From contig NZ_JAVRIE010000002.1 of NCBI RefSeq assembly GCF_031846165.1, forward strand, positions 248,001 to 312,000: a stretch of DNA of 64,000 bases. Reading direction: 5' to 3'. The notes under the pieces are model-generated. The model was not told the DNA's origin. It ran no database searches and worked only from the letters and a program-made list of their open reading frames with translations. The position numbers and the translations under genes were made by a program. This document shows, piece by piece, positions 44,101-52,470 of this stretch. Each line of letters opens with the position of its first letter. Position 1 is the stretch's first letter. This DNA comes from Glaciecola blandensis (lineage in GTDB: Bacteria; Pseudomonadota; Gammaproteobacteria; Enterobacterales; Alteromonadaceae).

Positions 44101-45038
44101 GCATAAGCGATGAGCAAGTTCAACAAATATTCGGCAGCTTTACTCAAGGTGATAGCAGCATTCGCCGCCGCTTCGGTGGCTCTGGACTTGGACTTCATCT
44201 ATCGAACCAGCTAGCTCACTTAATGGGCGGTCATATTACCGTTAGCAGTGAATTGGATAAGGGGAGCGTGTTTACTTTTAGTATGCCTGTTCCGATGACT
44301 AGCGGAAATAAAGAATTACCTCAGGGGACGCTGAATTTCGATACCCTCTCAGCAAAACCTTTGTTTAACGGTAAAATACTCTTAGCTGAGGACCATGAAG
44401 ACAACCGCCGGCTAATTTCACGCTTACTCAGTAAATTAGGCTTAACAGTTTATGCAGCGAAGGACGGCTATGAAGCCACCGAGCTGTATAAAGAGCATCA
44501 ACCCGAAGTGGTACTGATGGATATTCAAATGCCAAGAATGGACGGTATACAAGCATACAATGAGCTGCGAAAGCTTGGCTGCGAAAAGCCCATCATAGCC
44601 TTAACGGCAAATGCGATGCAAAACGAAGTGGAAGCATACTTTGAACTTGGGTTTGACGGTTATATCCAAAAGCCTATTGACCGACATTTGCTCATATCCA
44701 CTATTGCAACCTTCTTTGGTAGCAAAGATGATGACTCGATGAACCGAGCTTCGTCAGTGTTAGGCAATGTAGACATGTCTGATTTAGTCGCGCAGTTTAC
44801 AACTGGCCTTCAGAATGAACTTGTGGAGTTTGAAGCAAGCGCGAAAGATGAGAATATAGAGGCGATTAAAAACCGAGCCCACAGGCTTTCGGGGGCAGCA
44901 CAGTTGTTTGGCTTTGATAACTTGAGCACAATGGCAACCCAATTAGAAAAGAACATAAAAGCGGGTGGAGAAAACATGCATTTAATACAAGATGACTACT
45001 TAGCCCTCATTAACGAAATTAAGAAGAATATTGCGTAA
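41139..45038 (+). CDS. Hybrid two-component kinase with propeller sensor, receiver and HPt
   Basis: This 1299-residue protein has a signal peptide (about 1-24). Two seven-bladed periplasmic beta-propellers with reg_prop repeats follow (about 40-690, for example LWLGTGYNGVLRYDG, LWIGSWGGGLILFDK). Next come a Y_Y_Y domain (about 700-770) and one membrane helix (VYAGVLILGILIYIQ). HisKA has His839 in NMSHEIRTP, HATPase has the N box LINLLSNALKF and G boxes, the receiver has Asp1128 (VVLMDIQMPRMDG), and HPt has His1248 (AHRLSGAAQLFG). This is a BvgS/HTCS-like phosphorelay, often used for polysaccharide sensing. The start is TTG with AAGGGA upstream. A G10 tract at 41452-41461 encodes Gly106-Gly108. 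No DNA-binding response regulator is adjacent. Confidence 0.88.
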   Translation: MFNRILTFFCLLYLVALAGRAAAAVEYEYELLNENDGISSSIIFSMVQDEDGFLWLGTGYNGVLRYDGKNVATYLHDSDDDSSLPHNNAGNLYLDEQGRLWIGSWGGGLILFDKDAETFSKFTFSPEDERAIGSNFVQSLHQDSNNQLWAGTYTAGLHQFHEGTQDFTRFPQLDGETNGTSDPRIWDIEQTEENILWIATDFGLNKLDTQTKLFTHYYPESDSMLSELNKIRRLVKGKNQVLFIGTQNGIVRFDLRTETFTPIPTENSKGLGAIYSMIKTSFNEYWVTTDNGVYSFTEHAKTLKKVPLDFDDRCGQTLFEDRQGTIWLSCEGVGLYKITRESIFSAIEEPSLNSAFILKRANDDSVLIGTSAGELKRWDPRTESLTSVLNKQSSESISAIRFIAQSKQGDIWYTGSQTLFRVDTNGHKSEVLPPPYLQDSFYDIRDIETDDSGNLWVVTKSGLFVVYYTNNEFEFFTLDDISAGQIVETVSSRVYLGPKNRMWLSFGDTLFLVDIQPYSFTKIGDARDDSSENEGLANLIYSLYLDQQDNMWLGNKIGLFKVNLTSGERELVSDFFNERDNQGVRFIDEDENGYLWLVTAVGVSRLDPRTKEMRHFDKRDGLPGSRYFYNPTSTITDKKIFLSSRDGVFFFDPLVIKDNKSDEGTKLTNFEVLGSSEDFNINEVSELGAKLDYDQSNIKFEFATLDLLNARQIQYSYMLEGFDESWIENGSNTSATYTNLNGGEYVFRVKSRIKQNLWYNNELAVDVTVATPIWERGWMFGVYAGVLILGILIYIQRQKQAVIELERQVAEKTADIANESSKLAAANRIKTQFLANMSHEIRTPLTTVIGQAEAIICRDVEPKDIYKEVEIIHDSSLYLLALLNDILDLTKIEENKFELEYSPQDLHILLSNINTMFSMQAKTKGLSFSLHENLPQPFVVHIDGLRLKQILINLLSNALKFTLQGSVELKVVLEKNQLTFHISDTGIGISDEQVQQIFGSFTQGDSSIRRRFGGSGLGLHLSNQLAHLMGGHITVSSELDKGSVFTFSMPVPMTSGNKELPQGTLNFDTLSAKPLFNGKILLAEDHEDNRRLISRLLSKLGLTVYAAKDGYEATELYKEHQPEVVLMDIQMPRMDGIQAYNELRKLGCEKPIIALTANAMQNEVEAYFELGFDGYIQKPIDRHLLISTIATFFGSKDDDSMNRASSVLGNVDMSDLVAQFTTGLQNELVEFEASAKDENIEAIKNRAHRLSGAAQLFGFDNLSTMATQLEKNIKAGGENMHLIQDDYLALINEIKKNIA
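41452..41461. repeat. G10 homopolymer tract inside the kinase coding sequence
   Basis: Ten G residues in a row fall in the codons for Trp105-Gly-Gly-Gly. The Trp-Gly-x-Gly-Leu pattern is normal in propeller repeats, but all-G codons are not required for it. Gain or loss of one base would frameshift the gene near codon 105. Confidence 0.85.
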
Positions 45039-45098
45039 GTGCATATAAGCACTATGCTTTGATATCACACATATCATTAAACAAGACGGAATGATGAC

Positions 45099-45911
45099 AT
45101 GATACCTAGTACCTTTCACTCAAGTGAGAACTTCTGGAAAATTTTGAAGAGCGAAGCAATTGACGTTGCTGCAAAAGAGCCAATGCTTTCTTCATACATC
45201 CACGCTTGCGTCATCAACCATCACAATTTTGAATCTTCCTTGAGCTTCATTTTGTCCAACAAGGTCTCTGATGATGTTATGCCAGCGATTGCTGTGCGCG
45301 AGATTTTTGAAGAAGCTTATTTGCTAAACCCAGCAATGGTTGAATCGGCAATTATTGATATACAAGCTGTATTGAGCCGCGATCCAGCAGTGTCTTCATT
45401 CTTAACTGTACTCATCCATTTCAAAGGTTTCCATGCTCTACAAATTCATCGACTAGCAAACTATTTGTGGCACAAAGACCGAACTGACCTATCTTTGTTT
45501 ATTCAAAGCCGTAATTCTATTGCCTCTGGCGTCGATATTCACCCAGCCGCAGTGATAGGTAAAGGCGTCATGCTTGATCACGCCACTGGTATTGTTATTG
45601 GTGAAACAGCGGTTGTTGAAGACAACGTTTCTATCTTACAAAATGTCACCTTAGGCGGCACCGGTAACGAACAAGGTGATCGCCACCCGAAAATACGACA
45701 AGGGGTGATGATCGGTTCTGGCGCGAAAATTTTGGGAAATATTGAAATTGGTGAAGGCTCAAAAGTTGGCGCGGGCAGTGTGGTGTTGTCTGATGTGCCT
45801 TGCTGCGTGACGGTAGTCGGTGTGCCTGCGAAAGTTGTTGGAAAACCTGATTGCACAATGCCTTGTGATTCAATGAAACAGAACGTATTGGAAGATAGCG
45901 CCAAGAGTTAG
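45099..45911 (+). CDS. cysE: Serine O-acetyltransferase
   Basis: CysE makes O-acetylserine from serine and acetyl-CoA, the first step of cysteine synthesis. The 270 residues match the E. coli protein. A helical N-terminal domain (about 1-140) has EPMLSSYIHACVINHHNFESSL. The left-handed beta-helix of hexapeptide repeats has IHPAAVIGKGVMLDHATGIVIGETAVV, with the catalytic Asp-His pair, and LGGTGNEQGDRHPKI. The C-terminal tail that binds cysteine synthase is present but does not end in the canonical Ile. It lies 60 bases after the hybrid kinase on the same strand and is convergent with yigB. A link with the kinase is not obvious. Confidence 0.93.
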   Translation: MIPSTFHSSENFWKILKSEAIDVAAKEPMLSSYIHACVINHHNFESSLSFILSNKVSDDVMPAIAVREIFEEAYLLNPAMVESAIIDIQAVLSRDPAVSSFLTVLIHFKGFHALQIHRLANYLWHKDRTDLSLFIQSRNSIASGVDIHPAAVIGKGVMLDHATGIVIGETAVVEDNVSILQNVTLGGTGNEQGDRHPKIRQGVMIGSGAKILGNIEIGEGSKVGAGSVVLSDVPCCVTVVGVPAKVVGKPDCTMPCDSMKQNVLEDSAKS

Positions 45912-45946
45912 GCGCTATACTTTCAAACATGCTATCAAGTACACTA

Positions 45947-46663
45947 TTAAACTAGGTAGGTAAGCTCTTCGAGTTCGTGTATTTCCAAATTTGGTAATAC
46001 TCTCACTGGCTCAGACCTAATGTCCATCTTGCGGTCACATGCGTGCCAAGCCGTTGAAAAGCCAGCTAAGCTGGCGCCCCAGACGTCTTTCTCTAAATTA
46101 TCTCCCACGTGGAGTATCTTCTTTCTAGGCACTGCCAATAACGCTGCTGCTTTATCAAACATGTGTGCATGAGGCTTCATTGGACTGTTTTGACTCGCCT
46201 TTAGCACCGTTTGGAAATACTCATCAATACCGATTTGTTTAGTATTAACATTACCGTTAGTAATGGCAACTAACGGCAGTTTTTTAGCAAGCGCAGCCAG
46301 CACAGTCGCAACAGCATCACTGACCTTAAAATTGCTTCTTTGGTAATAGAACCAATCGAAACAATCGTCAACGGCTTTCTTCAATGTACTGCCAGCATAA
46401 CCACCACGCTGTAAACCTTCGCTTAGGACTCTGCGCCTTAATTCACCCATATCCGAAAAGAGTGTTGGGTCGTCTCGCAGCGCTTGACGCTTAAATTGTT
46501 GCCAATCGTCTTTATGCAGATGAGATGAGTCTGGATAACGTTCTGAAATATAATTTAATAGACCTCGTTCAGCCTCAACAAGATAAGGCCAATTATGATA
46601 CAAGGTATCATCCAAATCGAAGGTCATAGCGGTAATTTTGGGTGTTGGTTTGTAAATAATCAC
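45947..46663 (-). CDS. yigB: HAD-superfamily hydrolase YigB
   Basis: The 238 residues carry HAD motif I in MTFDLDDTLYHNWPYL. Motif II is AITNGN, a Lys lies in SPMKPHAHMF, and motif IV is ILHVGDNLEKDVWGASLAGFSTAW. E. coli YigB dephosphorylates FMN in riboflavin synthesis, and the same role is likely but not proven here. The ATG overlaps the xerC stop by four bases, so translation is coupled. It is the last gene of the lptM-lysA-dapF-DUF484-xerC-yigB operon. Confidence 0.9.
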   Translation of the reverse strand: MIIYKPTPKITAMTFDLDDTLYHNWPYLVEAERGLLNYISERYPDSSHLHKDDWQQFKRQALRDDPTLFSDMGELRRRVLSEGLQRGGYAGSTLKKAVDDCFDWFYYQRSNFKVSDAVATVLAALAKKLPLVAITNGNVNTKQIGIDEYFQTVLKASQNSPMKPHAHMFDKAAALLAVPRKKILHVGDNLEKDVWGASLAGFSTAWHACDRKMDIRSEPVRVLPNLEIHELEELTYLV

Positions 46664-47595
46664 TTTTTCTTGGCCCTAGGGTGTGCCTGGTCATATGTTT
46701 GAGATAGGTGCTGAAAATTGAGATGAGTGTAGACTTGAGTGGTGGATAAGTTAGCGTGTCCTAACAATTCTTGTACGCCTCTTAAGTCGTTGCTCGATTC
46801 GAGCACATGAGTTGCAAATGAGTGGCGTAATGTATGCGGACTAATTTGTTGATAGAGCGTTTGTTGCTTCGCCCAATGATCAAGACGAGTTTGTACTTGG
46901 CGATTACTAATCCTCGTTTTACGGTTCGAGAGAAATAAAGCACTTTCATCGTCACTTGCACGCAGTTTGTCTCTTTCTACCAACCAATCTTGTAATGCTT
47001 TGTTGGCTTTTTTGCCCAAGGGAAGTCGCCTTTCTTTGTTTCCCTTACCAATGACTCTAATTTCATTACTAGCTAATATGTCTGACAGGCGCAGGCCCGT
47101 TAGCTCGGAAAGACGAATACCACAACCATACAATAGCTCGAACATAGCTTTGTCTCTTATCCCGAGAAAGCTATTACTGTCAAAATTTAACAAGCTTCCC
47201 ATTTCATCAACATTCAGTTGTTTCGGTAAAGGCTTTGATTGTTTAAGTGATTGAATAGAGGCTACAGGGTTATTCGGAAGATAGCTTTGTGAAACCATGT
47301 ATTCGCAAAAATTGCGTAATACAGTGAGCCTGAGGTTAATTGTTCGAGTGGAGAGCTTTGCACTACTGCATTGCATCAACATCATCTTAATATGGTCCGC
47401 AGATAGTTGCTGCCACGAAGTCAGGTTGAGGTGCGCCAAGGCGCTTAGGATTTGTCTTTGGTAGTTACGACAAGTGTGTTCGGACAGTTGTCTTTCGACA
47501 CGTATAAAATGGATAAATTTCACAATCCATGAAGAGAGTTCTTCAGGCAGGTCTTCAAGCTTGGTAATAGTGGTTTGAACGCGTGAGCTTGTCAT
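46660..47595 (-). CDS. xerC: Site-specific tyrosine recombinase XerC
   Basis: XerC works with XerD at dif to resolve chromosome dimers. The 311 residues have an N-terminal SAM-like core-binding domain (about 20-110). The catalytic domain has Arg in LLYGCGIRLSELTGLRL, Lys in VIGKGNKERRLPLG, HxxR in SPHTLRHSFATHVLE, and His and Tyr in LLGHANLSTTQVYTHL. The position between DUF484 and yigB distinguishes it from XerD. It follows the DUF484 gene after 15 bases. Confidence 0.94.
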   Translation of the reverse strand: MTSSRVQTTITKLEDLPEELSSWIVKFIHFIRVERQLSEHTCRNYQRQILSALAHLNLTSWQQLSADHIKMMLMQCSSAKLSTRTINLRLTVLRNFCEYMVSQSYLPNNPVASIQSLKQSKPLPKQLNVDEMGSLLNFDSNSFLGIRDKAMFELLYGCGIRLSELTGLRLSDILASNEIRVIGKGNKERRLPLGKKANKALQDWLVERDKLRASDDESALFLSNRKTRISNRQVQTRLDHWAKQQTLYQQISPHTLRHSFATHVLESSNDLRGVQELLGHANLSTTQVYTHLNFQHLSQTYDQAHPRAKKK

Positions 47596-47610
47596 TCAAT
47601 CCAAAAGGGC

Positions 47611-48306
47611 TTAGTAATGCAGCAAGTCTGGCATCGCAACATTTAAGAACTCTTGCAGTTGCCTGATCAATAAGGTGTCCATATCCGGTGTAAAGTGAAT
47701 CGGATCTGCACTGCCAATCGCTAAAATACCCAAGTCGCGCTGGTCACCTAAAAGCACTAAGGCAACTGATTCTGCAATGCCATCGCCGAATAACAGTTGT
47801 TTTTCATGCTGACTTAAACGACCAAAGAAGAAATCGGAGTCTTTGAAGCGCTTTTCCATAAACAAACGCTGTTGAATTTCAGGTAAAGCAAACATGCCTT
47901 TAAAAGGCTTGATGCTAGCTGCCGACATGTCTAGTTCATCTTGCAAGGTTTCTTCAATGGTATATTGCATTTCAGCAAACTCAGTGCATCGAAGTAAGCG
48001 CAGGTTAAGGTCAGCATATACTCGGTAAATGGCTTCGTTTTGCTTGGCAACGGAGATTAATTGGCTTAGTTTGAAACTGAGTTGACGAACTTTCTTGCGT
48101 AGCTGGTCGCTTTGTAACTCGACTAAGGACACAGAACCTTTTTGTTTATGAGGAATTTGTACTTTTTCAGCAACATCGGGATTTTTAACAAAGAAGTCTT
48201 TGTTATTCAGAATGTATTCACGCACTTCTTCTTCTGTCACCAAAGAAGGTGTGTAATCCTGCGCTAGCGCTTGCGCTGTATTTCCCTTAACACTTGATTT
48301 ATTCAT
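47611..48306 (-). CDS. DUF484 family (GAF-like) protein YigA
   Basis: The 231-residue protein has the DUF484 start (EEEVREYILNNKDFFVKNPDVAEKVQIPHK, which matches the usual opening). A GAF-like domain follows at about 70-225, with FGDGIAESVALVLLGDQRDLGILAIGSADPIHFTPDMDTLLIRQL. The function is unknown. Conserved synteny with dapF and xerC is general in gammaproteobacteria. Its ATG overlaps the dapF stop by four bases. Confidence 0.88.
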   Translation of the reverse strand: MNKSSVKGNTAQALAQDYTPSLVTEEEVREYILNNKDFFVKNPDVAEKVQIPHKQKGSVSLVELQSDQLRKKVRQLSFKLSQLISVAKQNEAIYRVYADLNLRLLRCTEFAEMQYTIEETLQDELDMSAASIKPFKGMFALPEIQQRLFMEKRFKDSDFFFGRLSQHEKQLLFGDGIAESVALVLLGDQRDLGILAIGSADPIHFTPDMDTLLIRQLQEFLNVAMPDLLHY

Positions 48307-49133
48307 AGCGTTATTTGTCCATCGTAAATGTGTTCTGCGGGGCCCGTCATTTTTAAAAGACTGTCATCCCCATGCCATTTTATAATGAGTTTACCACCTG
48401 GGAGCTCGACATTCACTTCTTTATCGAGTTTGTCCTGCATAATTCCAATTGCGACCGCTGCACATGCGCCACTGCCACACGCCAAAGTCTCGCCAGCTCC
48501 GCGCTCGAAGACTCTGAGCTTAATTTCATTGCGCGAAATAATTTGCATAAAACCGACATTTACGCCTTCAGGGAAACGCTCATTTGCTCCAATCAATGCG
48601 CCAATTCCTTCAACATCATGTGTGGCGACGTCATCAACCTCCAGCACGCAATGAGGATTGCCCAAAGACACCGCACCACAAAAGTAGGTGCTGTCGTTAT
48701 CACGCAGAATATAAGTGTTTTCTTGTTTATTGGCTTTAAACGGTATGCGTGCTGGTTCAAATATAGGTCTACCCATATTGACAGTGACCAACCCATCTTT
48801 CTCTAGGTACAAGACCATGCGGCCTGCTTTCGTACTGACTACGATTTTATTGCGATTAATCAGCCCTTTTTGTTTCACAAATTTGGCAAAGCAGCGAGCA
48901 CCGTTGCCACATTGAGATACTTCAGAACCATCAGCGTTAAAAATACGGTAGTGAAAATCTTGATCTGGGTCGTAAGGAGGCTCAACGATAAGGAGTTGAT
49001 CAAAACCAATTCCAAAGTTGCGGTCGGCAAGCTGTTGGATCTTCTCTTTAGAGAAGAACACATTTTGTGTCACATTGTCGACGACGACAAAGTCGTTGCC
49101 CAAACCGTGCATTTTCGAGAAATTTAACAGCAT
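48303..49133 (-). CDS. dapF: Diaminopimelate epimerase
   Basis: DapF converts LL- to meso-diaminopimelate for lysine and peptidoglycan synthesis. The 276 residues have both catalytic cysteines: the first in SQCGNGARCFAKF and the second in LACGSGACAAVA. The FSKMHGLGNDFVV start is also conserved. It is 52 bases downstream of lysA on the same strand, so the two lysine-pathway genes are co-transcribed. Confidence 0.96.
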   Translation of the reverse strand: MLLNFSKMHGLGNDFVVVDNVTQNVFFSKEKIQQLADRNFGIGFDQLLIVEPPYDPDQDFHYRIFNADGSEVSQCGNGARCFAKFVKQKGLINRNKIVVSTKAGRMVLYLEKDGLVTVNMGRPIFEPARIPFKANKQENTYILRDNDSTYFCGAVSLGNPHCVLEVDDVATHDVEGIGALIGANERFPEGVNVGFMQIISRNEIKLRVFERGAGETLACGSGACAAVAIGIMQDKLDKEVNVELPGGKLIIKWHGDDSLLKMTGPAEHIYDGQITL

Positions 49134-49185
49134 TCGCTTCTTATCGTTATTATTGTTGTTTTATTCATGGCAGCCTAAGAGTAGT

Positions 49186-50436
49186 TTACGTAACTTTATG
49201 CTCACCTTTCCAGAGATCTTTTAATTTTTCTCGTTCTCTGACCACATGCACTTCCTTACCGTCGACCATAATTTCTACTGGACGACAGCGGCTGTTATAG
49301 TTGCTCGCCATCACAAAGCCATAAGCACCGGCACTTCTCACCGCTAAATAGTCGCCGGCTTGAATAGCGAGTTCGCGATCTTTGCCCAGAAAGTCTCCGG
49401 TTTCACACACTGGGCCGACAATGTCATATAATTTACCTACCTCACCAGTACGAGGACGGACAGGAATAATTGCTTGCCAAGCGCTGTATAGTGCAGGACG
49501 AAGGAGGTCGTTCATCGCCGCATCAACTATGGCAAAGTTTTTCTCTTCGCCTTGCTTCAAAAACTCTACTGCGGTCACCAGTATGCCAGCATTTGCAGCA
49601 ATCGCTCGACCTGGCTCCAAAATCAGTTTTAAGTGCTCTCGGCCTTGCATCTTCTTAGCCATTGCAGCGGCATATTCTTTAGGGTGTGGGGGGGTTTCAT
49701 CATTATATGGAACGCCTAAACCACCACCAACATCGAGGTGAGAAATAGTAATGCCGTGCTCTGCTAACTCATCTATTAAAACCAACAAACGTTCAAGCGC
49801 ATCAACAAACGGAGTAATGTCTGTGAGCTGAGAGCCAATATGACAATCCATGCCTTTAACATCTAAGTTCGGCATCGCTGCAGCGCGTTTATAAACTCGT
49901 AATGCATCGTCTCTAGCAATACCAAACTTGTTCGCTTTTAAGCCTGTTGATATGTAGGGGTGCGTTTTAGCATCGACATCTGGGTTGATACGAATTGAAA
50001 TAGGCGCTTTAACACCCAGTTCACCAGCAACGTGGTTAATTCGGTCAAGCTCTGCGTCAGACTCCACATTAAAGCACATAATATTATGTTCTAATGCAAA
50101 GCGAATCTCAGCTGAGGTTTTGCCAACGCCAGAGAAAACCACTTTGGTAGGATCACCGCCCGCTTCGATGACTCGGCTCAACTCGCCCTGGCTAACAATA
50201 TCAAAACCAGAGCCTAACTTAGCAAGCACGGATAGCACACCCAAATTGGAGTTTGCTTTTACTGCGTAGCAGATAAGATGGTCATGCGCAGCAACGGCAT
50301 TGTCAAATGCATGCCAGTGCCTTTCTATCGTCGCTCTGGAGTATATGTAAGCAGGTGTACCGTATTCTTTCGCGATATCGGCAACCGGCACGTCTTCAGC
50401 AAAAAGCTGCTCTTGGGAATAAGTGAAAAAGTCCAT
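49186..50436 (-). CDS. lysA: Diaminopimelate decarboxylase
   Basis: LysA decarboxylates meso-diaminopimelate to lysine. The 416 residues form a PLP TIM barrel with the PLP lysine in ICYAVKANSNLGVL. The phosphate-binding HLDVGGGLGVPY and the EPGRAI segments follow. The C-terminal beta-domain has the catalytic CETGDFLGKDREL. The upstream lptM stop is separated by one base, which implies tight coupling. No LysR-type activator gene is adjacent. Confidence 0.96.
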   Translation of the reverse strand: MDFFTYSQEQLFAEDVPVADIAKEYGTPAYIYSRATIERHWHAFDNAVAAHDHLICYAVKANSNLGVLSVLAKLGSGFDIVSQGELSRVIEAGGDPTKVVFSGVGKTSAEIRFALEHNIMCFNVESDAELDRINHVAGELGVKAPISIRINPDVDAKTHPYISTGLKANKFGIARDDALRVYKRAAAMPNLDVKGMDCHIGSQLTDITPFVDALERLLVLIDELAEHGITISHLDVGGGLGVPYNDETPPHPKEYAAAMAKKMQGREHLKLILEPGRAIAANAGILVTAVEFLKQGEEKNFAIVDAAMNDLLRPALYSAWQAIIPVRPRTGEVGKLYDIVGPVCETGDFLGKDRELAIQAGDYLAVRSAGAYGFVMASNYNSRCRPVEIMVDGKEVHVVREREKLKDLWKGEHKVT

Positions 50437-50437
50437 G

Positions 50438-50602
50438 TTACTGCTCCTGCATTAAGGTTGATTCAGGGGCGTCCGCACGGTTTTCGGGTTCCGGTTTGTT
50501 CGCTGGTGCATCTTTGGGTAGGTATAGGGGACCACGTTGCCCGCAGGCAGATAAAAACAGCACTAAGCCCATCAATTGGGCGATTTTAGAAGATCGATTC
50601 AT
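50438..50602 (-). CDS. lptM: LptM (YifL-type) small lipoprotein
   Basis: A 54-residue frame codes for a lipoprotein with a signal ending LFLSAC (Cys20). Directly after it comes the hallmark GQRGPLYLP, then a proline- and acid-rich tail. E. coli LptM (YifL) helps assembly of the LptD/LptE lipopolysaccharide translocon by mimicking LPS. The gene heads the lysA-dapF operon, its normal place, with one base between its stop and the lysA start. The frame is short but the motif is diagnostic. Confidence 0.9.
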   Translation of the reverse strand: MNRSSKIAQLMGLVLFLSACGQRGPLYLPKDAPANKPEPENRADAPESTLMQEQ

Positions 50603-50685
50603 TAAGACAAGATAGCTAGCTTATAATGACCTAACAATGCATTGCAATGGCGTAAAATGCAAGCCTTGAACCAATAAATTACGCG

Positions 50686-51756
50686 TCAAATGTGGCTAAA
50701 TTTCTTGCTAACTTCACTAGGGAATTCAACTTCTTGCCAGAGTTCCTGACATATGCCTTGAGTATCACTCCAATTACCAGCGAGGATCCAGTCAATGAAG
50801 CGATTAATATTACTTGGAAATTTTATCTTAGACGCACGATTTTCGGTCAACCATTCTTCAATATTGTCAGTGTCCAAAGCAAATAAGGTGTCAGATAGGC
50901 CGAGTTGACGTAGCGTGAAAGCATTCGAAAATTGTTCAAATTGACCGTTCAAGGGTTTCATCAATAAGGCTTTACCTAAACTCAAACATTCTGTTGCCAA
51001 CTCAAAACCTCCGTTAGCAATTACCCTAGAGCATGACATTAGGGCATGGTGAAAGCCATCTTTAGAGGGCGGGAACCAATGCACGTTTTTGTCTATATAA
51101 GGAGTTTTAACTTCTGGATGATAACAGTAAAAAGTCGTTTCACTCAGTGGAGCAAGCGCTTGCTGAATACTCATTGTGGTTTCGAAGGGAAGGTAGACCA
51201 ACACAAACGGTTGCGCTTCTATATCTGCTGAGCACGCTAATTCAGCTGGCACAAATGGCGGAATAATCGCTTGGTTAAAGTGATACCAATGTACGCCAAG
51301 TGCAAAGTCAGTAGGTGCAAAATGTTTGGTAATAATTTTGTCGACGACACCTTCTGCTTCAGTAGGCACGGAATAGTTAAACGCTGCCTGATGACTAATT
51401 GAAAGTGATGGCACTTTTTGTTTTTTGGCAGCCCATGCTGAAACGGGCTCGAAGTCATTGAGTACAAGATCGTAGCCGCTAAGATCTAATTTGTTGACGT
51501 CTCGCATGAACTCAAACAGCTTTGCTTGTTTCAGTGTTTTGAAGCGGTGCAGAGCGCCGTTTTCAGTGACAAATGACAAGCCGGTGCGAGTGCTGTATTC
51601 ATTGAAAACTTGCATATCAAAATACGCATCTTTGTCCCGACCTGTAAACAAGTAGTCGACATGAACCTCGCTGCGCTTATTGAACGCCTCTGCCATTAAT
51701 CTCGCCCGAGCTATGTGCCCATTACCCGTACCTTGAATACCATATAAAATTTTCAT
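50686..51756 (-). CDS. MJ1255/VC2487-type glycosyltransferase
   Basis: The 356 residues have a GT-B-like N-terminal start (KILYGIQGTGNGHIARARLMAEAF). The acceptor-side YDLVLNDFEPVSAWAAKKQKVPSLSISHQAAF and a C-terminal donor-site pattern (SCSRVIANGGFELATECLSLGKALLMKPLNGQFEQFSNA) follow. This is the MJ1255/VC2487 family, with unknown sugar and acceptor. The PAP2 phosphatase gene lies 19 bases upstream on the same strand, so a lipid-linked glycan role is plausible. No membrane segments are seen. Confidence 0.82.
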   Translation of the reverse strand: MKILYGIQGTGNGHIARARLMAEAFNKRSEVHVDYLFTGRDKDAYFDMQVFNEYSTRTGLSFVTENGALHRFKTLKQAKLFEFMRDVNKLDLSGYDLVLNDFEPVSAWAAKKQKVPSLSISHQAAFNYSVPTEAEGVVDKIITKHFAPTDFALGVHWYHFNQAIIPPFVPAELACSADIEAQPFVLVYLPFETTMSIQQALAPLSETTFYCYHPEVKTPYIDKNVHWFPPSKDGFHHALMSCSRVIANGGFELATECLSLGKALLMKPLNGQFEQFSNAFTLRQLGLSDTLFALDTDNIEEWLTENRASKIKFPSNINRFIDWILAGNWSDTQGICQELWQEVEFPSEVSKKFSHI

Positions 51757-51775
51757 TCTGATTTGCGCTTCCTGT

Positions 51776-52294
51776 TTAAGCCAAAGAAAATAGGCTAAGA
51801 GTGGCTAAAGTACTGCCTAGAATGGCGCCGAGAATAACATCCAAGGGAAAGTGCACTCCCAATAAAATACGTGATAAACCAACTAGAGTTGCCCATATAA
51901 ATGCGATAAGGGCTAAACTTGGGAAAAAGCTCGCAATAATCGTGGCCATTAAAAAGGCTGCTGCGGTATGCCCCGAAGGTAAGCTAAATTTATCTGAGGG
52001 TGTGATGTGAGCAGTGAAATTGCATAGGCATGCACTCGGCCGTTCTCGTTTAAACATTTGTTTCAAGATAAGGTAGATTGGAACCTCTAAGGCGTAGGCC
52101 ATTAAAGCTGTGTATAAGAAGAGGGTGGCGTGTTCGTTGTCTATGAGAAACATCACAAACGCAATCACCAAATAAAGATAACCGTCCCCTGTCTTTGATA
52201 CGGCTTTAATCATTTTGCAGTTGCTAGACTCAGAAAACCGGTTGAACCAAAAGAATAAAGCAGTATCTAATTCTGTAATTCGCTTTAGTGTCAT
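51776..52294 (-). CDS. PAP2-family membrane phosphatase
   Basis: From the ATG at 52294 the protein has 172 residues; an upstream in-frame ATG at 52399 would add 35 polar residues that do not belong to the fold. The three PAP2 signatures are present: Lys-x6-Arg-Pro in LKQMFKRERPSACL, PSGH in FSLPSGHTAAAF, and Ser-Arg-x5-His-x3-Asp in LSRILLGVHFPLDVI. Five membrane helices are likely. It may dephosphorylate undecaprenyl pyrophosphate or phosphatidate. The glycosyltransferase gene follows after 19 bases. The start is the uncertain part. Confidence 0.82.
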   Translation of the reverse strand: MTLKRITELDTALFFWFNRFSESSNCKMIKAVSKTGDGYLYLVIAFVMFLIDNEHATLFLYTALMAYALEVPIYLILKQMFKRERPSACLCNFTAHITPSDKFSLPSGHTAAAFLMATIIASFFPSLALIAFIWATLVGLSRILLGVHFPLDVILGAILGSTLATLSLFSLA

Positions 52295-52470
52295 AACATA
52301 CCCTAAGCTAGTATTTTCAGGGCTAAAGATACGGTTACTATGTGAACAATCAGTGACAGAAATAAGAAAGCTCTGTGACAATTTATATTTGTGTTTCATC
52401 TCTTGTGAGAAGTGCTACTATGCGTGTGTCGTCTATCAAATAACCTATAAACAATGGTTTAAGGATTATC

